From the NCBI GenBank assembly GCA_036245525.1, contig BTPG01000004.1:231554004-231618003 (forward strand): a stretch of 64,000 bases of DNA, written 5' to 3'. Shown piece by piece: positions 20,440 through 33,939 of the stretch (position 1 is its first letter; each line of letters begins with the position of its first letter). The DNA is from Semisulcospira habei (taxonomy: Eukaryota; Mollusca; Gastropoda; Semisulcospiridae). The notes beneath the pieces were generated by a model. That model did not search any database. It was not told the origin of the DNA and saw only the letters and a program-made list of their open reading frames with translations. The position numbers and the translations under genes are program-made.

Positions 20440-21030
20440 TCGGGAAGGGTTCGTTTCACCCACAACAGTATAGAAAGGGTTCGTTCACCCACAACAGTAT
20501 AGAGAGGTTTTGTTTGCAACGAACGACTGAGAGCGAAGTCGGGGTGGATAACCAGCTTCTGTCATCCTCACAAAACATCTCCGAGAGGCATATATATCTT
20601 GCCATAAGCATCTGTCCACACTCCATACATCTCCTGGAGGTATGAAATATTATTTGTCTAAATTTATTTTTTGCCTCTCCTCCCCCTTCCACCCCCACCC
20701 CCCCTCTTCTGAGAAAATAGCAGGCATTTCCTGCCTAACCCCCCCCCCCCCCCCCCCCCCCACTTCATGTGTTTGGGGGGAGAAAGGAGAATTTTTGAGG
20801 TTTTTGTTTGTTTGTTTTTTAATTGGGTTTTTCGTTGTTTTCAACTTTTCTTTTTTTTTTTCCTTTTTTTTGTGGTGGGGTGGGGTGGTGGTGGTGGTTG
20901 TTTTTGTTTTGTGTATGTGTTTTGTTGTTGTGGTTGTTGTTTTGTGGGTTTTTGTGTGTGTGTTTGTTTTTTGTTTGTTTTTTGTTTTGTTTGTTTGTTC
21001 GGTTTTTTTTTTTTTTTTGATAAATCATGA
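20440..21030. repeat. Low-complexity cluster: 31-bp tandem pair, C-run, G/T-only tract
   Basis: Two copies of agggttcgttcacccacaac lie at about 20448-20510. A run of about 22 C lies at 20739-20760. From about 20770 to 21020 the plus strand is almost entirely G and T, with very few A or C. Long reading frames here on both strands are composition artefacts. Confidence 0.6.
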
Positions 21031-22262
21031 GATGTTACGATCAGACAAACTGCGCCCTCTCCCCGTATGAAAAATATCTTCTTACGCGATTGCTGCTTAT
21101 ACGTGCGAAATCGGACCCGTCTCCAACCTGAGATGGCTGAGGTCGCCGCACACCCGGTCATTGGCCAGGCAAATTTGCAAAGGTTTAGTTTCAGCCTATA
21201 TGTGTGTGTTCGGTCTAGCAGCAATTTACAAAACGTAAGCCGGTTTGTTTTCCATGATGCAATCACAAGTCAAGCGCAATTCTTTATTAGTGAAGTATTA
21301 AGTTTTGTATGCCGCGTTTGTAAACTGGTACGGGGTAGGAAAACTTCTGTGAAAAGGACGATTTATGGTGATAAGGAAGTAAGTTTAGAAACGCGTCTCG
21401 GTTACTTTTACCATTGCTAGCACCACTCAGTTAGCAAAGGTCCTTGGGCTGATGTCGGCCGGTGCCTGGGCCCACTGCGGCCGATGTCGGGACGAGGATT
21501 TTTTTTTTATACTGGGCAGTGCGGATTTGTGACTGAGCATACCTGACGAAGTGTCATGCATTTTGTGGTCCCGTATTGTAGTATTTAAAGAAAACAAAAG
21601 TTCCTGTTTATCTCTTCAGTCACTGAGACAGGTGCCCAAGTCAGACCAGTGCTCCCTTTGAACTTTGTAATCGATCCATCAACCGTGACTTGAAATCTAG
21701 TCATGCGCTCAGGAGACGATGATACATTTAACCTTTTGCGTGTCGGTAGGGTTTTTTGTCTCGATGATTCCGGTGCATGCTAGTTTGGATGACCCCTCGG
21801 AAAGGTCAAGGATCACAAGAGACTGGCAAATGATGTGATAAACGTAGAATTTTAGCTTTTTCAGCACTTTTGCAAAACTTTTTTAACCAGATTTGGCAGA
21901 AAGGTAGCTGATAAGACCTTTCTGTGCATACTATCTTGGTTCATGACTGGCAAAAGTCAAGGGTCACGGGAGATGAACAAACGTGTGAAAAAAATGCATA
22001 TATATTTTGAGAAAACATGGAGTTTGCAGGTTAAAAACCAACCCCTTACTTGCATTAGAACTGGATCATTCATGCACCTGAGCCTTAAGGGCTTTGCCAT
22101 TCCTGTTTCGTGATATGAAAGAAATAAATGGTATACAACATTGAACTTACATCAAGCCTGCTCCAGAGCCGGCTTTGATCGTTAAAATTCGCCGATACAT
22201 CGGACTCTCAATGTTGTGTAGCCTCAACTAAGGCTTTTCTACCCTTCTTATTACAGTCCATT
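21031..22262. repeat. Non-coding, partly diverged mollusc-type repeat
   Basis: The stretch 21780-22080 contains 'gcagaaaggtagctgataag' and 'aaaagtcaagggtcacggg'. These phrases recur in diverged form at 56580-57030. They look like decayed copies of a dispersed repeat. No gene is seen in 21031-21780 or 22080-22262. Confidence 0.4.
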
Positions 22263-22445
22263 TTAACCCATTCAGCCCTGACATACTACAGCAGGAGATG
22301 GATCGACCATGATAATGTCGGCACCAAGCTAATCTGGCACTACCCTTGAATTATCATGGTCGATCCATCTCCTGCAACTGGTGCATAGTATTTAGAGGAC
22401 GCCTCCAAAATTTGGGAAATACTGCCATGGGGCTTAATGGTTTAA
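22263..22445. mobile_element. Hairpin MITE family A, asymmetric core
   Basis: It runs from ttaacccattcagccct at 22263 to ggggcttaatggtttaa at 22445. The right arm (22323-22374) is complete, but the left arm lacks about 30 bp after tgaccatgataat. The tail cgcctccaaaatttggg is shared. Confidence 0.65.
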
Positions 22446-23331
22446 ATTAGCAGATGCGCGTAACAGAGATTTTCTCTGCCTCTTCTGCGCATCGGTGGAA
22501 CTCTCCGACGTACAACGGAGAAGAATAGCAATAAAAGACTAAAGTGTTTCTGATGACTGATTCCAAAACTGTCGCACTTCTGTTGTTCCTCAGTGTATGA
22601 GTGGTGTGCTCAGCAGACGCTACATTGAAATGTGCTGTGTCAAAAACGTCAGTCACTGATCTGTGTCGTGAAAGATATGCCAATGGTACACAACCACGAC
22701 CTGCACCCATCACGCTCCGGTGAGCCAAGCAGTCAATCTCATGGTTCGCTTGCACTGTGCTGCTTATATTAAACCATTCTCTGCAAGAGCACAACGAGGG
22801 GGTAGGAGGCCGAGGGATGGGGTCTGAATATATCAGTGTGAAAACAACCAGGACGTTTTCACGGATCACGAACATATTATTTTTGCTTTCACTTATTATG
22901 GCGAAATCTTGTTTCACGGATCACGATAACTAAAAAAAAAACGCCAATCGCGCATCACGCATGCCCCCTCCCCGCCCGCCCCCGCCCCCCCCCCTACCCC
23001 CCCCCCCCCCCAACCGTCTGCACTCCCCCCCCCCCCCCACACACACCACACTCATAGTCCAAGCCCGATGTCATTACATTGGGAGTGACTTGTACTGATG
23101 AACCTATTCACTGCAGGATGCAGCGAAAACGCCCAAACGCCAGATGTATAGATCTTCACGCGCCACCGATGATCTGTGCCTCCTGTTTACTACCACTGTG
23201 TGCCTCAGTCAGCGGTAGTTGACCTCAGATCAGGTTGTGTGCGAACCGCTTTACTGCCATGAATGAAACTGATGATCTATGTCACATGTCACACTGTGAA
23301 AGCTCAACGCGAGGAACGTATTTGCGGCTCA
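22446..23331. other. Non-coding, with C-rich tract
   Basis: A minus-strand frame of 156 codons (22917-22447) has no recognisable motif, and I do not call it. A C-rich low-complexity tract occupies about 22965-23045. Nothing else is seen. Confidence 0.35.
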
Positions 23332-23398
23332 GCAAGAAGTTATAGATACTCATGAGCCCCTGCAGTTGCGGGGGCTTATGAGGATCTATACTTCTTGC
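23332..23398. repeat. Hairpin family B core
   Basis: The arms gcaagaagttatagat and atctatacttcttgc enclose catgagcccctgcagttgcg, matching the core at 15762-15830 with a few changes. TTAA ends are not found nearby, so it is a partial copy. Confidence 0.5.
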
Positions 23399-24060
23399 GG
23401 TTGGGTGTTTCACATCGAGTCCCGCCAGCGTCTGCGGGGGCCCATGAGGGTGAACACTTCATGTATGAGAGTCTACCCATGCCTCAGTTACAGTTTGTGT
23501 TGGCCTTGTTCTGCCGGGCAGTTTAGGGGTTGACCGCTAAGGAATTACTCAGCCACATTGTAACACACGCAGACTTGCCCCCAGTCGTTAGCACAGACTC
23601 TCGCACAAAAGACGCATACACCGCCACTGACTTGGACGGGCGCATTCATGCGGTAAAACGCAACTCACGGGCTTCCTTTCTAACGGAACTTTTATACACG
23701 ATAAATGAAGAAAGGAATTGCTCAAAAGGTTATCAACTATATACACTTCCCCACTACCAGCATCTCAACACCACATGCACACACACAATATCAATGCCAG
23801 GCTAGGTAGTAGTCTCTCACACTCAACCTGTTTGTTCTCGCCTGGTTACGTTCAGTCCTTTCACGTCTAGGCGTGCAAGTCCTTTCTCGTACACTCCCAA
23901 GTCGTCCTGTCTCGTACCGTGGACGTCCTCGTTACTCATACCGTATCTTCACTGTGACCCAAGTGTCTTGGCACCGGTCGCTCACTCCCCGAGTGAAGAG
24001 ATGGAGAGATGACCTCGCATTAGGTCCCTGGTGTCCTCGGCGTCCGTCGCTCCAACCTCA
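23399..24060. other. No gene seen
   Basis: Two plus-strand frames of 78-91 codons are present (23530-23805 and 23873-24109) but lack motifs or composition support. Confidence 0.3.
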
Positions 24061-24885
24061 TGCAAGGTCTTGCATGCTGGAAGGAACAATCCTGAACATG
24101 ATTACTTGATGAAAGTTAACAGAGACATTAGAAAGGTGGTGTCTTGTGAGGAGGAAAGAGACTTAGGTGTTGTTTTTGATAAAGCTCTATCTTTTGACCC
24201 CCATATTCAGAACTGTATCAATAAGTCCAACAAAATGGTTGGAGTAATTAAGAGAGCCTTTAATTATTTGGATAAAGACATTTTTAGTAAACTGTATAAA
24301 TCACTAGTCAGACCACATTTAGAATACGCAAACACTGTATGGTACCCAGGTTTAAAGAAACAATCAGTTGCACTCGAAAGGGTACAGAGACGAGCAACAA
24401 AGCTGGTTAAAGAATGTAGAAATATGACTTACTTAGACTCAAATACTTTGGACTACACTCCTTATGTGGACGTAGAATACGTGGAGATTTAATTCAAGTT
24501 TTTAACATTTATAATGGCATCGACGACCTAAATTGGAACGACTTTTTTGCAGCACCAGTTTGTGACAGAACACGAAACTCTGAAGGTAAAATCTTTGTAA
24601 GGCACTGCAACACTAACCTGCGAAAGTTTTGTTTTTCCAACAGAGTTGCCACTGTTTGGAATGAGTTACCAGTTTCATTAAAAAAAAAAAAAGCACCTAA
24701 CAAATTCTTTTAAAAACCAGCTGGACGAATTACCAAAATTTAAAGATATTTTCTATTCCTATGATGAATGATTTATAGGAAAATTGCATGAATAGCAGAC
24801 CCATAAAGTAACTAAAGAAAGAAAGGACATTTGCAAAGGCCTCACGGCCTATTTTGTCCTCACACTACTACTACTACTACTACTA
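24061..24885 (+). mobile_element. 5'-truncated CR1-like LINE
   Basis: Coding runs from KVLHAGRNNPEHDYLM (24067) through EERDLGVVFDKALSFDPH and LYKSLVRPHLEYANTVWY to RRATKLVKECRNMTYL. A frameshift near 24445 moves the reading to RRIRGDLIQ, and the C-terminus FCFSNRVATVWNELPVSL ends near 24770. The 3'UTR ends cacactactactactacta at about 24885. It is the same family as the fragment split between 9827-10310 and 3851-4257, and it served as the uninterrupted reference for that insertion. Confidence 0.8.
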
Positions 24886-25315
24886 TGGGTGCGAAGATTG
24901 TTTACATCTGTTTGTACAAGTAGTTGGGACATGAATAAATGGACACATGCATGTAATATGATACTGCATATTGTGCACTTTGTACTCTCTATACAAGAAA
25001 GTACATGTATTAAAGTTGAATGTAAAAGCAAAGTGTTGGACATTTTTTGTTTTCAATACATTTGGACATTCTTCTTCATAAATCGCATACATGTCTGCTT
25101 TCATTTTCCATCCTTGTTATAACTACATACTGTGAACAGTGCACACAAACAGGAATTTTGCACCCGACTTGCCATAAGAAAGAATTAGTTTTCATGGTCA
25201 GTGTCACAATCCTAAATAGTATATTTATACAAATACATGTACTGTAATGATACTGAAAATGACGTACAATACTGCACTTGTACCAGAAATTGCACAAGTG
25301 TGTAACATACTATGC

Positions 25316-28300
25316 ATATGGTCAAGAGTACGACTGGGTGTCTAATGGTAAAATCTACACCCTCCCTCACAAAACCTGCTACAAAATTATCAGAAGTGCT
25401 CAGATCAAACTAAGGCATACATCATTTTGTAGGGAAATGGATAAGGTTTCCAGTGATACTAATCTTTGGGTGACCACAGAAGAATTTGGGACATTATCAC
25501 AGTTTTTTTTTTACCAAATCGAATTATAGCTTGAGAACAAAACGTGACACATTTTACACATGCTCCATGGAACTCAGATTTTCAAAGGCATGCTGCACTA
25601 TGAAAAATCACTGTTACTGTCACAAGATGTTTGCAATGTTGGCCTAAATTACCATTGAGTTGATGGTTTTCTAGAGCAAGTTGCTTTTGCATAATTCACC
25701 ATAATATAAGAGCCTGCTTGAACATAACACGTGTTGTAAATTTTGTCAGTAGAAATCATACCACTATAACACATTTTGACAAATGGTTAATTATTAAAAC
25801 TTGTTATTTTGTAGAGTAGAGTATGTACTTTGTATTTATGATGAAAGGTTTGTGGTTCTTACATGGAAAATCAAATGATCCAGTTTTGAAGATTTGTACT
25901 CAGAATTGTGTAAATGTTGAGTTATGTTCAAACAGTTTAGGCACTTATTTATCTCTACTAATCTGTTGTTTTTGCTGAAGACAACTGGTGTAGTGATTTA
26001 TATCAAGGTTTTGAAGAGGATGCATGCGTGATAGATGAAAGAAGCCCTTTACGAGGTTTACTGTATGCGTCCAAATTTTGGGTGTAAATTGTTATGTTCA
26101 AGCAGTCCAGCAAACTTTATAGATATATTATTTTCTTTTCACTTATTCTGCAATAATTCTATAGTAGGACTATACTTATTGTTGTTTTTGCTGAAGACAA
26201 CTGGTGTAGTGATTTATATCAAGGTTTTGAAGAGGATGCATGCGTGATAGATGAAAGAAGCCCTTTACGAGGTTTACAGTATGCGTCTAAATTTTGGGTG
26301 TAAATTGTTATGTTCAAGCAGTCCAGCAAACTTTATAGATATATTATTTTCTTTTCACTTATTCTGCAATAATTCTATAGTAGGACTATACTTATTTAGA
26401 CAAGACTTTGGTAGGCCCCAAAATACCTAATTTTGTTCAGTTGAAATAATTTTATTGTATTTTTTTCTGAGTGCTGGTGTGTAAATGTTATGTTCAAACC
26501 AGTATGCACATTTTTTTTTTTTGTTGAAGAGTAAATTTTGTTGCAAATCATATAGTAGATGATGCCAACACATAAAAATAGTTATGCACATGCTGGTACA
26601 CAACACATTTGAAACTCTTTTCAAATTTTCCTCATGAACATAACTTGACACAACTTTGTGGGATGTAAAGTTATGTTCAAACATTTATCACCTAAAATCA
26701 CAAAAATCACTTTATATAAAAAACTACCAATAGCTGAAAAGATTCCATTTACTTTTTTATAATAATAAAGCATGTGATACCTTCTAGGATAAACATTTCT
26801 TTGTTTTTTGTTTGTACGTAACTTTACACCATCAGTACATCACATGCACTGTGTAAAGTTATGAACAAACACCAATTTCATTTCTTTGGCCGTCCTGCAA
26901 TAAAGTAGGTAAGATAACCAGATAAATCTATAAAATATGAATTTCAAGATCTATAAAATTTTAGTGACTGCAAAACAAGATAATGTCACAGCTATTGCTC
27001 ATGAACATAACTCTACGTCGTGTCATGTTACGTTCATGCAATGATCATTACATTTCCTGTTGTGCATTGAAATTTGTGCATTAACCTTTATGCATGCACT
27101 ATCTTAATATTTATCATGACAAACAGCTTTCAAATCTGCGTTTCATAACTCTGCACCTTTACTTTTGTGCTTTAGAAATGGTCCTTTGTCGTCATGTTAT
27201 GTTCAAACACGCCATGTCATTATTTTTTACCTTTTTATTTCATGTTTTTGTCATGAAATCATGTTAGTGCAAACGTCATTCTTTTGTACACTACAGGCAA
27301 TCAACAAATTTCTAAATAATTCTACTTGTGAAGTTACAAGGCAAATGTGTGAATGTGACCGTGTAAAGTTATGTTCATGCATCCTGTTTTCTGTCTTTTT
27401 GCTACTGTTTATGTAATTATGATGGACTAACAAATGAAATTTTACCAGAACAGTATGCACACTGCTTATAGGTGAAAGCAGGCTCGATGATAGTGTCTTC
27501 TTTAGAGACTTCTCTTGAATAATCTTAAGATTTTTCCTGTGTGCAAGTCAGAAGGTGTAAAGTTATGTACAAACACTTGAAAAGTTGCAACAGCCCTCTT
27601 TGAGAATCACATAAAAATCACTAGTTTTATATAATGGCTGTGCTTGTTAGTGGGATTAGTATGCATACTTATTTTTTCCCAAGAGTTTGTGATTTGCCCT
27701 TGTGAGACCAAAAATATATTTGGTGAAGGTGTAAAGTTATGTTCAATCTTGTAAATGTAATTGAATTTGTGCCAAATCTCGGCTCAGTTTGTAAAAATTT
27801 ACTTATTTTCTATTGGAATAGTTAACAGCAGATAAAAGTCATCTAGTGTAGTCATTTTTAGCTTACAGAAGCTGTATTTGATTGCATGAGATAAAAAATG
27901 AGAATAACATTGTAGTGAAGATGTATTGAACAACTTTGTCAGTATTCAGAACTATGTAAACATTATTTTTTCAATTGGCTTTTGCACTTAAATTAAATTA
28001 TAGACTTGTTGTTGTGCATTTAGCATAATATTTTAAAATTAGTTCTCCAAGTAGAATTAAAAATTAGTGGCTTTTGGAAATTATGGTGTAAAGTTATGTT
28101 CAAACAGTTTTTATGGCGTAAAAGGTTGCATTTTCCACTAACACACTTTATTTATAGACATACCATTTATTCTGGTTGGGGAGCATACTTTAAAACATAC
28201 AAATGCAAAAAATTGCTTACAGCTTGTACGTGCTTGTTGTGAATTGTTAAATGTGTGACATTGTAAATGTTATGTTTAAACTTTAAACTTCAAAGTTAAA

Positions 28301-28461
28301 TAACAACTAAACTGCAAATAACATAAAAATTTTACTTAGTGTCAATGTTTATGTATGCAAAGGTACATCAGATTTATATGAAATATTAAAATTATTTTGC
28401 TTTTGAAAATGCAGGGTGCTTGTCACACCATTTGGACACCCAGTCGTACTCTTGACCATAT
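25316..28461. repeat. 27-bp identical inverted pair 3.1 kb apart
   Basis: The 27 bases at 25316-25342 (atatggtcaagagtacgact...) equal the reverse complement of 28435-28461, while the flanking sequence is clearly diverged. Both copies encode YGQEYDWVS when read outward, plus strand at the left copy and minus strand at the right. The pair brackets most of the spaced-motif array. Confidence 0.6.
25717..28285 (+). repeat. Spaced array of a 20-bp motif, about 14 sites
   Basis: The consensus is GTGTAAAGTTATGTTCAAAC. Plus-strand sites begin near 25906, 26080, 26296, 26477, 26660, 26851, 27021, 27191, 27361, 27555, 27729, 28086 and 28262. The spacings are about 174, 216, 181, 183, 191, 170, 170, 170, 194, 174, 357 (twice about 178) and 176. 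The sequence between sites is otherwise unrelated, except for a recent 216-bp duplication (25965-26180 and 26181-26396). Several sites have an inverted partner just upstream (26634, 26808, 27001). The function is unknown. Confidence 0.65.
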
Positions 28462-28592
28462 TTCTGCTGTGCTACCTGGTATGCCACAGAGTGCCAGTTG
28501 CTAGTCTTGGTATACTGCTTGCATACTTGGTGGTTGAAGTCGAGGATAGTAAGCCTGTTGCGCATTGTGTAGCGTTTGTAGCCAATGGAAGT
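28392..28592 (-). pseudogene. Exon-like block, possible transposase remnant
   Basis: The minus strand reads GYKRYTMRNRLTILDFNHQV, then TSNWHSVAYQVAQQKYGQ, ending FSKAK at a stop. The pattern RN.L.ILD.N.H resembles a block I recall from large uncharacterised transposase-like proteins of invertebrates and fish, but I cannot name the family. It opens after an in-frame stop, so it is an isolated exon or a decayed fragment. It may belong with the blocks at 28925-29106 and 29480-29575. Confidence 0.35.
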
Positions 28593-28924
28593 TTATTTGG
28601 GCCATTTCAGCCACATAGATACATCCCCTTGACTAACACTCAAAACACAACTGAGACTGAAACATATTTAAACACTAAGTCAAAATAAGTGTATAAATAA
28701 GACATGATACCTTGATCGTGCCTGGCAAGGACGCTTGTAATGTGTGGTGATGGTTGATAACAGGCTTTATCCCTTGTTTCAAGTGGTGTTTAGCCTTTGG
28801 CAGCAGCAAAGAAACTGAAAACAGATGGCCAATATATATAGAGATAAAGCAAAACCTGAAAGTGAAAAAAGCACAAAAGTGAAAATGCACCAGCAGCAGT
28901 TTATACTGAGTAGGTTATTTTGAT

Positions 28925-29106
28925 GACAGGACAGTGTCGTGTGTTTTTGTTCTGCATACACTCAAGGATATAATCCTCCATGTAAACACACAGCTCAACT
29001 CAAAACTGCATGCAATTCGCTTGCTTTTGTGCCACACATCAAGGTAATGATCCAGATGTTCAGTGGCTGCGATCAAGTCAGTAATAATATACAAATCTAT
29101 TTCATA
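28925..29106 (-). pseudogene. Exon-like block with LDVWHKSK motif
   Basis: The minus strand starts right after a good acceptor (tttttttccag, plus 29107-29117) and reads YEIDLYIITDLIAATEHLDH, then LDVWHKSKRI. After that no frame stays convincing. L.VWH.K.. followed further on by RN.L.ILD.N.H is the order found in the same transposase-like proteins noted for 28392-28592. Confidence is low because of frame breaks. Confidence 0.3.
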
Positions 29107-29479
29107 CTGGAAAAAAGATACATGCATTACAGAGTGGCAAACTGACAGGTAGCTAGCACTAGCTGTTATGAAGACTTGGGAGAAAAACCACCATGGCACC
29201 ATGATAATTATGTTTACTGTCAACTTGTAAATATACTTACAGTGTGGAGGAAGCAATCATATATGTAAATCATAACTTACAGTGTTGTGACAGCAATATT
29301 TCCATGACACTGTAAGCTACTTTATGTGTGCTGTGATAACACTTACAAACAAAAATGATTTTGTGCAAGCTCACAGGTGTACCATACTTCAAAATCAAAT
29401 GCCACCAAACTGATAATTACCTGAAAGTAGCAGGAGATTACAGTAGAACTCTGTCGGTGACAACTTATCTGACAGGTCT

Positions 29480-29575
29480 TGCTGTCTTCAGAAACTCGAT
29501 GGCAGTCTGTGCATTCACCAGTTTCAAGTCACCTGACCTTGTGGCAGCCCTGCTGTCTAGAAACAAAGCATAAAC
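29480..29575 (-). pseudogene. Exon-like block on minus strand
   Basis: The minus strand reads FLDSRAATRSGDLKLVNA and QTAIEFLKTARPV, with good codon-like composition and then stops. It lies upstream (minus sense) of the two other blocks, so it may be an earlier exon of the same decayed gene. It is not recognised. Confidence 0.25.
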
Positions 29576-29905
29576 ACAGTCATGGATGGACAAAACCTGT
29601 TGAAAAAGAAATAAATACAGAAAATAGGCATGTGTACACATACGCATGTGCGTGTGGCTTTCTAAAATTGGCTTAGTCACAAAATAGCAGCACATTTGAG
29701 TGTTATGATATGGAGCAATATAACAATACATACATGATTCACAGAAAAACTCGCAATAAAATATTTTTGTATACAAGAATGATATATTATTATAAGTTTT
29801 TGTCACTCATATTTCTCCTGTTCATAAGTCTGTGGGTTCAGGAAAAGAAGCGTGCATGCTGAATATGAGAAATACATGTATCAATGACAAGCCAACTTAC
29901 AATAG

Positions 29906-31139
<1,234 letters not shown>

Positions 31140-33904
31140 TTAATCTTTCATATTCATCCCGAGTGGCGCCACAGTGCCCAGTTTATTAATCAGAAATTTT
31201 TCACGGTCTTTCCTGGCCCAGACATTACTGGCTTGCATAAGCCAGAGGCCTTTAACTCGAATGTCTGAGACGGAGTGGTCGGCCTGATTGAAATGTCGTC
31301 CGACCGGTCTGTTGTATTGGTACTTGACAGACTGAAGATGTTCTTTGAAACGGTCGTTGATGGTTCTTTCCGTCTCTCCAACATAGAGTTGGCCGCATTT
31401 AACACAGGAGATGACATAAATCACGTTGGTGGTTTGACACGTGAAGTATCTGTCTATGTTGAATTTGTAACGTGGACCATTGACCACGGTGGAAGGGCAA
31501 ATAAAAGGACACGTCTTGCAATTAGGAACATTGCACGGAGTGGAGCCGGAGGCTCTGGTGGTATGACGAGGCTTGAGAGTAGAGCGAACAAGCATGTCCC
31601 GCAAATTAATATCCCTCTTGAAAGCTACCAACGGAGGTTCAGAAAAGATAGCAGCAGATTCTTGACTGGATGACAAAAGACCCCAGTTAGAAAGAAGGAT
31701 TTTACGCACCGGATTGGTGTGGGGATGGTAGATCATGGTTACGATAGGTCTGTCACTATCAGCGGTAGGTTTAGTCTGCAGTGTACTCGCGCGACTAAGT
31801 TTTTGAACCGTTTGGAGAGATCCTTGAACAACAGTATGTGGGTAGTGTCTGTCGATGAAAAATCCAGCCATTTCTTTGGATTGAACATCAAAATCTGATT
31901 CTTCGGAACATATTCTTTTTAGCCGAAGAAACTGGGAATAAGGGATGCTGTTTTTAGTTTTGGGGTTGTGAGAAGATCGGTAGTCGAGGTAGGAATGTGA
32001 GTCGGTAGGTTTGTAATGTATTGAAGTTTTCAACATTCCGCAGTCAATCCTGATGTTCATGTCCAGAAAGTCGACTGAAGTAGCTGATATAGTGTAAGTG
32101 AACTTGATGGATGGGTGGAAGTCCTGCACGAAGTGAATGAAGTCTAAAAGTGCAGCTTGGGTCATGTGAGTAGCTCCTAAACCGTCATCGATGTAGCGTT
32201 TATACATCTCAGGGACAGGCCCAGTGTATTGCTGAAGAATCTGTTGCTCAAGGAAACCCATGAAAAGGCAAGCATAGCTGGGTCCCATTTTTGTGCCCAT
32301 CGCTACGCCACTGCACTGAGCAAAGGTGACGCCATCAAAGGTGAAACTGTTAAGAGAGAGAACCAATTCAGCCAGACGTAGAAGTGTATGAGTAGGAGGT
32401 TGTTTATGACTTCTTTGGTTGAGGAAGTATGCAAGTGCATTGAGGCCGTCATTGTGCGGTATAACAGTATATAGTGAAGTGACATCAAGGGAAAACAACA
32501 GTTCAGGTTTGAAAAGTTGTTTCTGGTTGACTTGGTCTATGATCTCTAGAGCATGGTTGGTGTCTTTAATGTAGGTAGGTAGAGACTGGACAAAGGGTTG
32601 GAAGATGATGTCCAGGTATTCGGAGATGTGTTCAGTGGGACAGCTGCAAGCTGACACTATGGGGCGGCCGGGATTGTTGAGTTTGTGAATTTTTGGGAGA
32701 AGGTAAAAGTTAGGTTGCTTAGGCCGCTTTTTTATGAGGAGATTAGCTGTGGAAGGAAGCTCTCCTTTAAGAATCATCTCTTTGACTGTCTTAGAGATGC
32801 GCTTTTGATCAGCTTGGAGGGAGCATTCGTCAAGGTGTTGGTAGTGTTCTGGGTTCTCTAACTGTCTGTAAGCCTCTTTGATGTACAGACCTCTGTCCCA
32901 TACAACGACGGCGCCACCTTTATCGGCTGGTTTGATTACGATGTCGCTTCTGTTACGAAGATTGTTGAGAGCGTCCAGTTCAGATTTAGTGAGATTAGAG
33001 TGAGGAATGGGTTTGAATTTGAGTTGTCCAATGTCAGACATGGTCTTCTTAATGTAGCATTCGAGTTCAGGAAGTTTACCATGAGGTGGTTCTCTTCGGA
33101 CAGGAGTGTCAAAATGATCAACGAAGATGTCACCAACCTTCTGAGTTCTCGGTCGATGGCCCAGGACAGCCATCCATCTAAGAGACCTATAGAATTTCTG
33201 CAGATCTCTGATGAGTTCGTATTTGTTTATAGTAGGCTGCCTTGGAATAAACTTTAAACCTCTGGAGAGGACAGCTCTTTCATCGTGTGTCAGAGTTAAA
33301 TCTTCAGGAATGCACTGTACTAGATTTCTGTGAGGTGTAGTAGTACCGACGAAGGCGCAGTGGAGGTGCGTAGTGGTTACAGCGTCAGACAAAGGACTAG
33401 AGGGGTCTTTTATCACAGTAAGCAACGGAGTGCAAGTGGCATCAACGTCATGTAAAACGGAAGTCGAAGGAGGGGTGCCTCTAACGTCCAACGTGGGTGC
33501 GCAGGCGGCAACACCAATCTCTCCGTAAGCATCGGAGTTCACCTCTCCGGACGAAGGAAGAGAAGGGGCGGCGGCAACGTCCAACGTAGGCACGTGAACG
33601 GCAACACCATCCTGAAAACAGTCTTCAACTTTGGACAATGGCAGAGGACGGGCAGCTCGAACGACCAAAACAGGAGCGTGAGCAGCGCAACCATCCTGGG
33701 TAGAGTTATCGTCACTGGAAGAAGTATCACCCTCAACAGGCTCCGGCCCGGAGGAGGTCAAAGATGTGGCATCAAGGGCAGCTCCGTGGGTCAGCGTCAG
33801 CGCTGGGGCACAACCGTCCAGTCCAGAAAATGAAGCCGATGTGAGGATCACGGCACCAACACCAGAACCACAGTCAGCACCAAGCGTGGTAATCGGATGG
33901 ACAG
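31140..33904 (-). pseudogene. Penelope RT and GIY-YIG endonuclease (3' coding part)
   Basis: This is a continuous minus-strand frame. The order is an Asp/Ser/Ala-rich variable region (33890-33330), NKYELIRDLQKFYRSLRW, IVIKPADKGGAVVVWDRG (the DKG motif of Penelope RTs), FYLLPKIHK, LFSLDVTSLYTVIPH, SGVAMGTKMGPSYACLF and YKRYIDDGLG (RT active site). A C..C.TCPF linker and the GIY-YIG nuclease follow: VISCVKCGQLYVGETERT, INDRFKEH, stop at 31140. The frame is cut at the N-terminal side by the LINE at 33905. Deleting 33895-38945 joins it in frame with 38956-39499. All catalytic motifs look intact. Confidence 0.85.
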
Positions 33905-33939
33905 TTCTTCTTCTTGGCTTGACTTCGCGAACGAAGATT

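Noticed and set aside
22447..22917. 156-codon minus-strand frame
   Set aside because: No motif, repeat support, splice signal or neighbour supports it as a gene.
25717..28285. CRISPR-like appearance of the spaced 20-bp motif
   Set aside because: The spacers are 145-195 bp and irregular, repeats vary, and the context is a eukaryotic genome with no cas genes.
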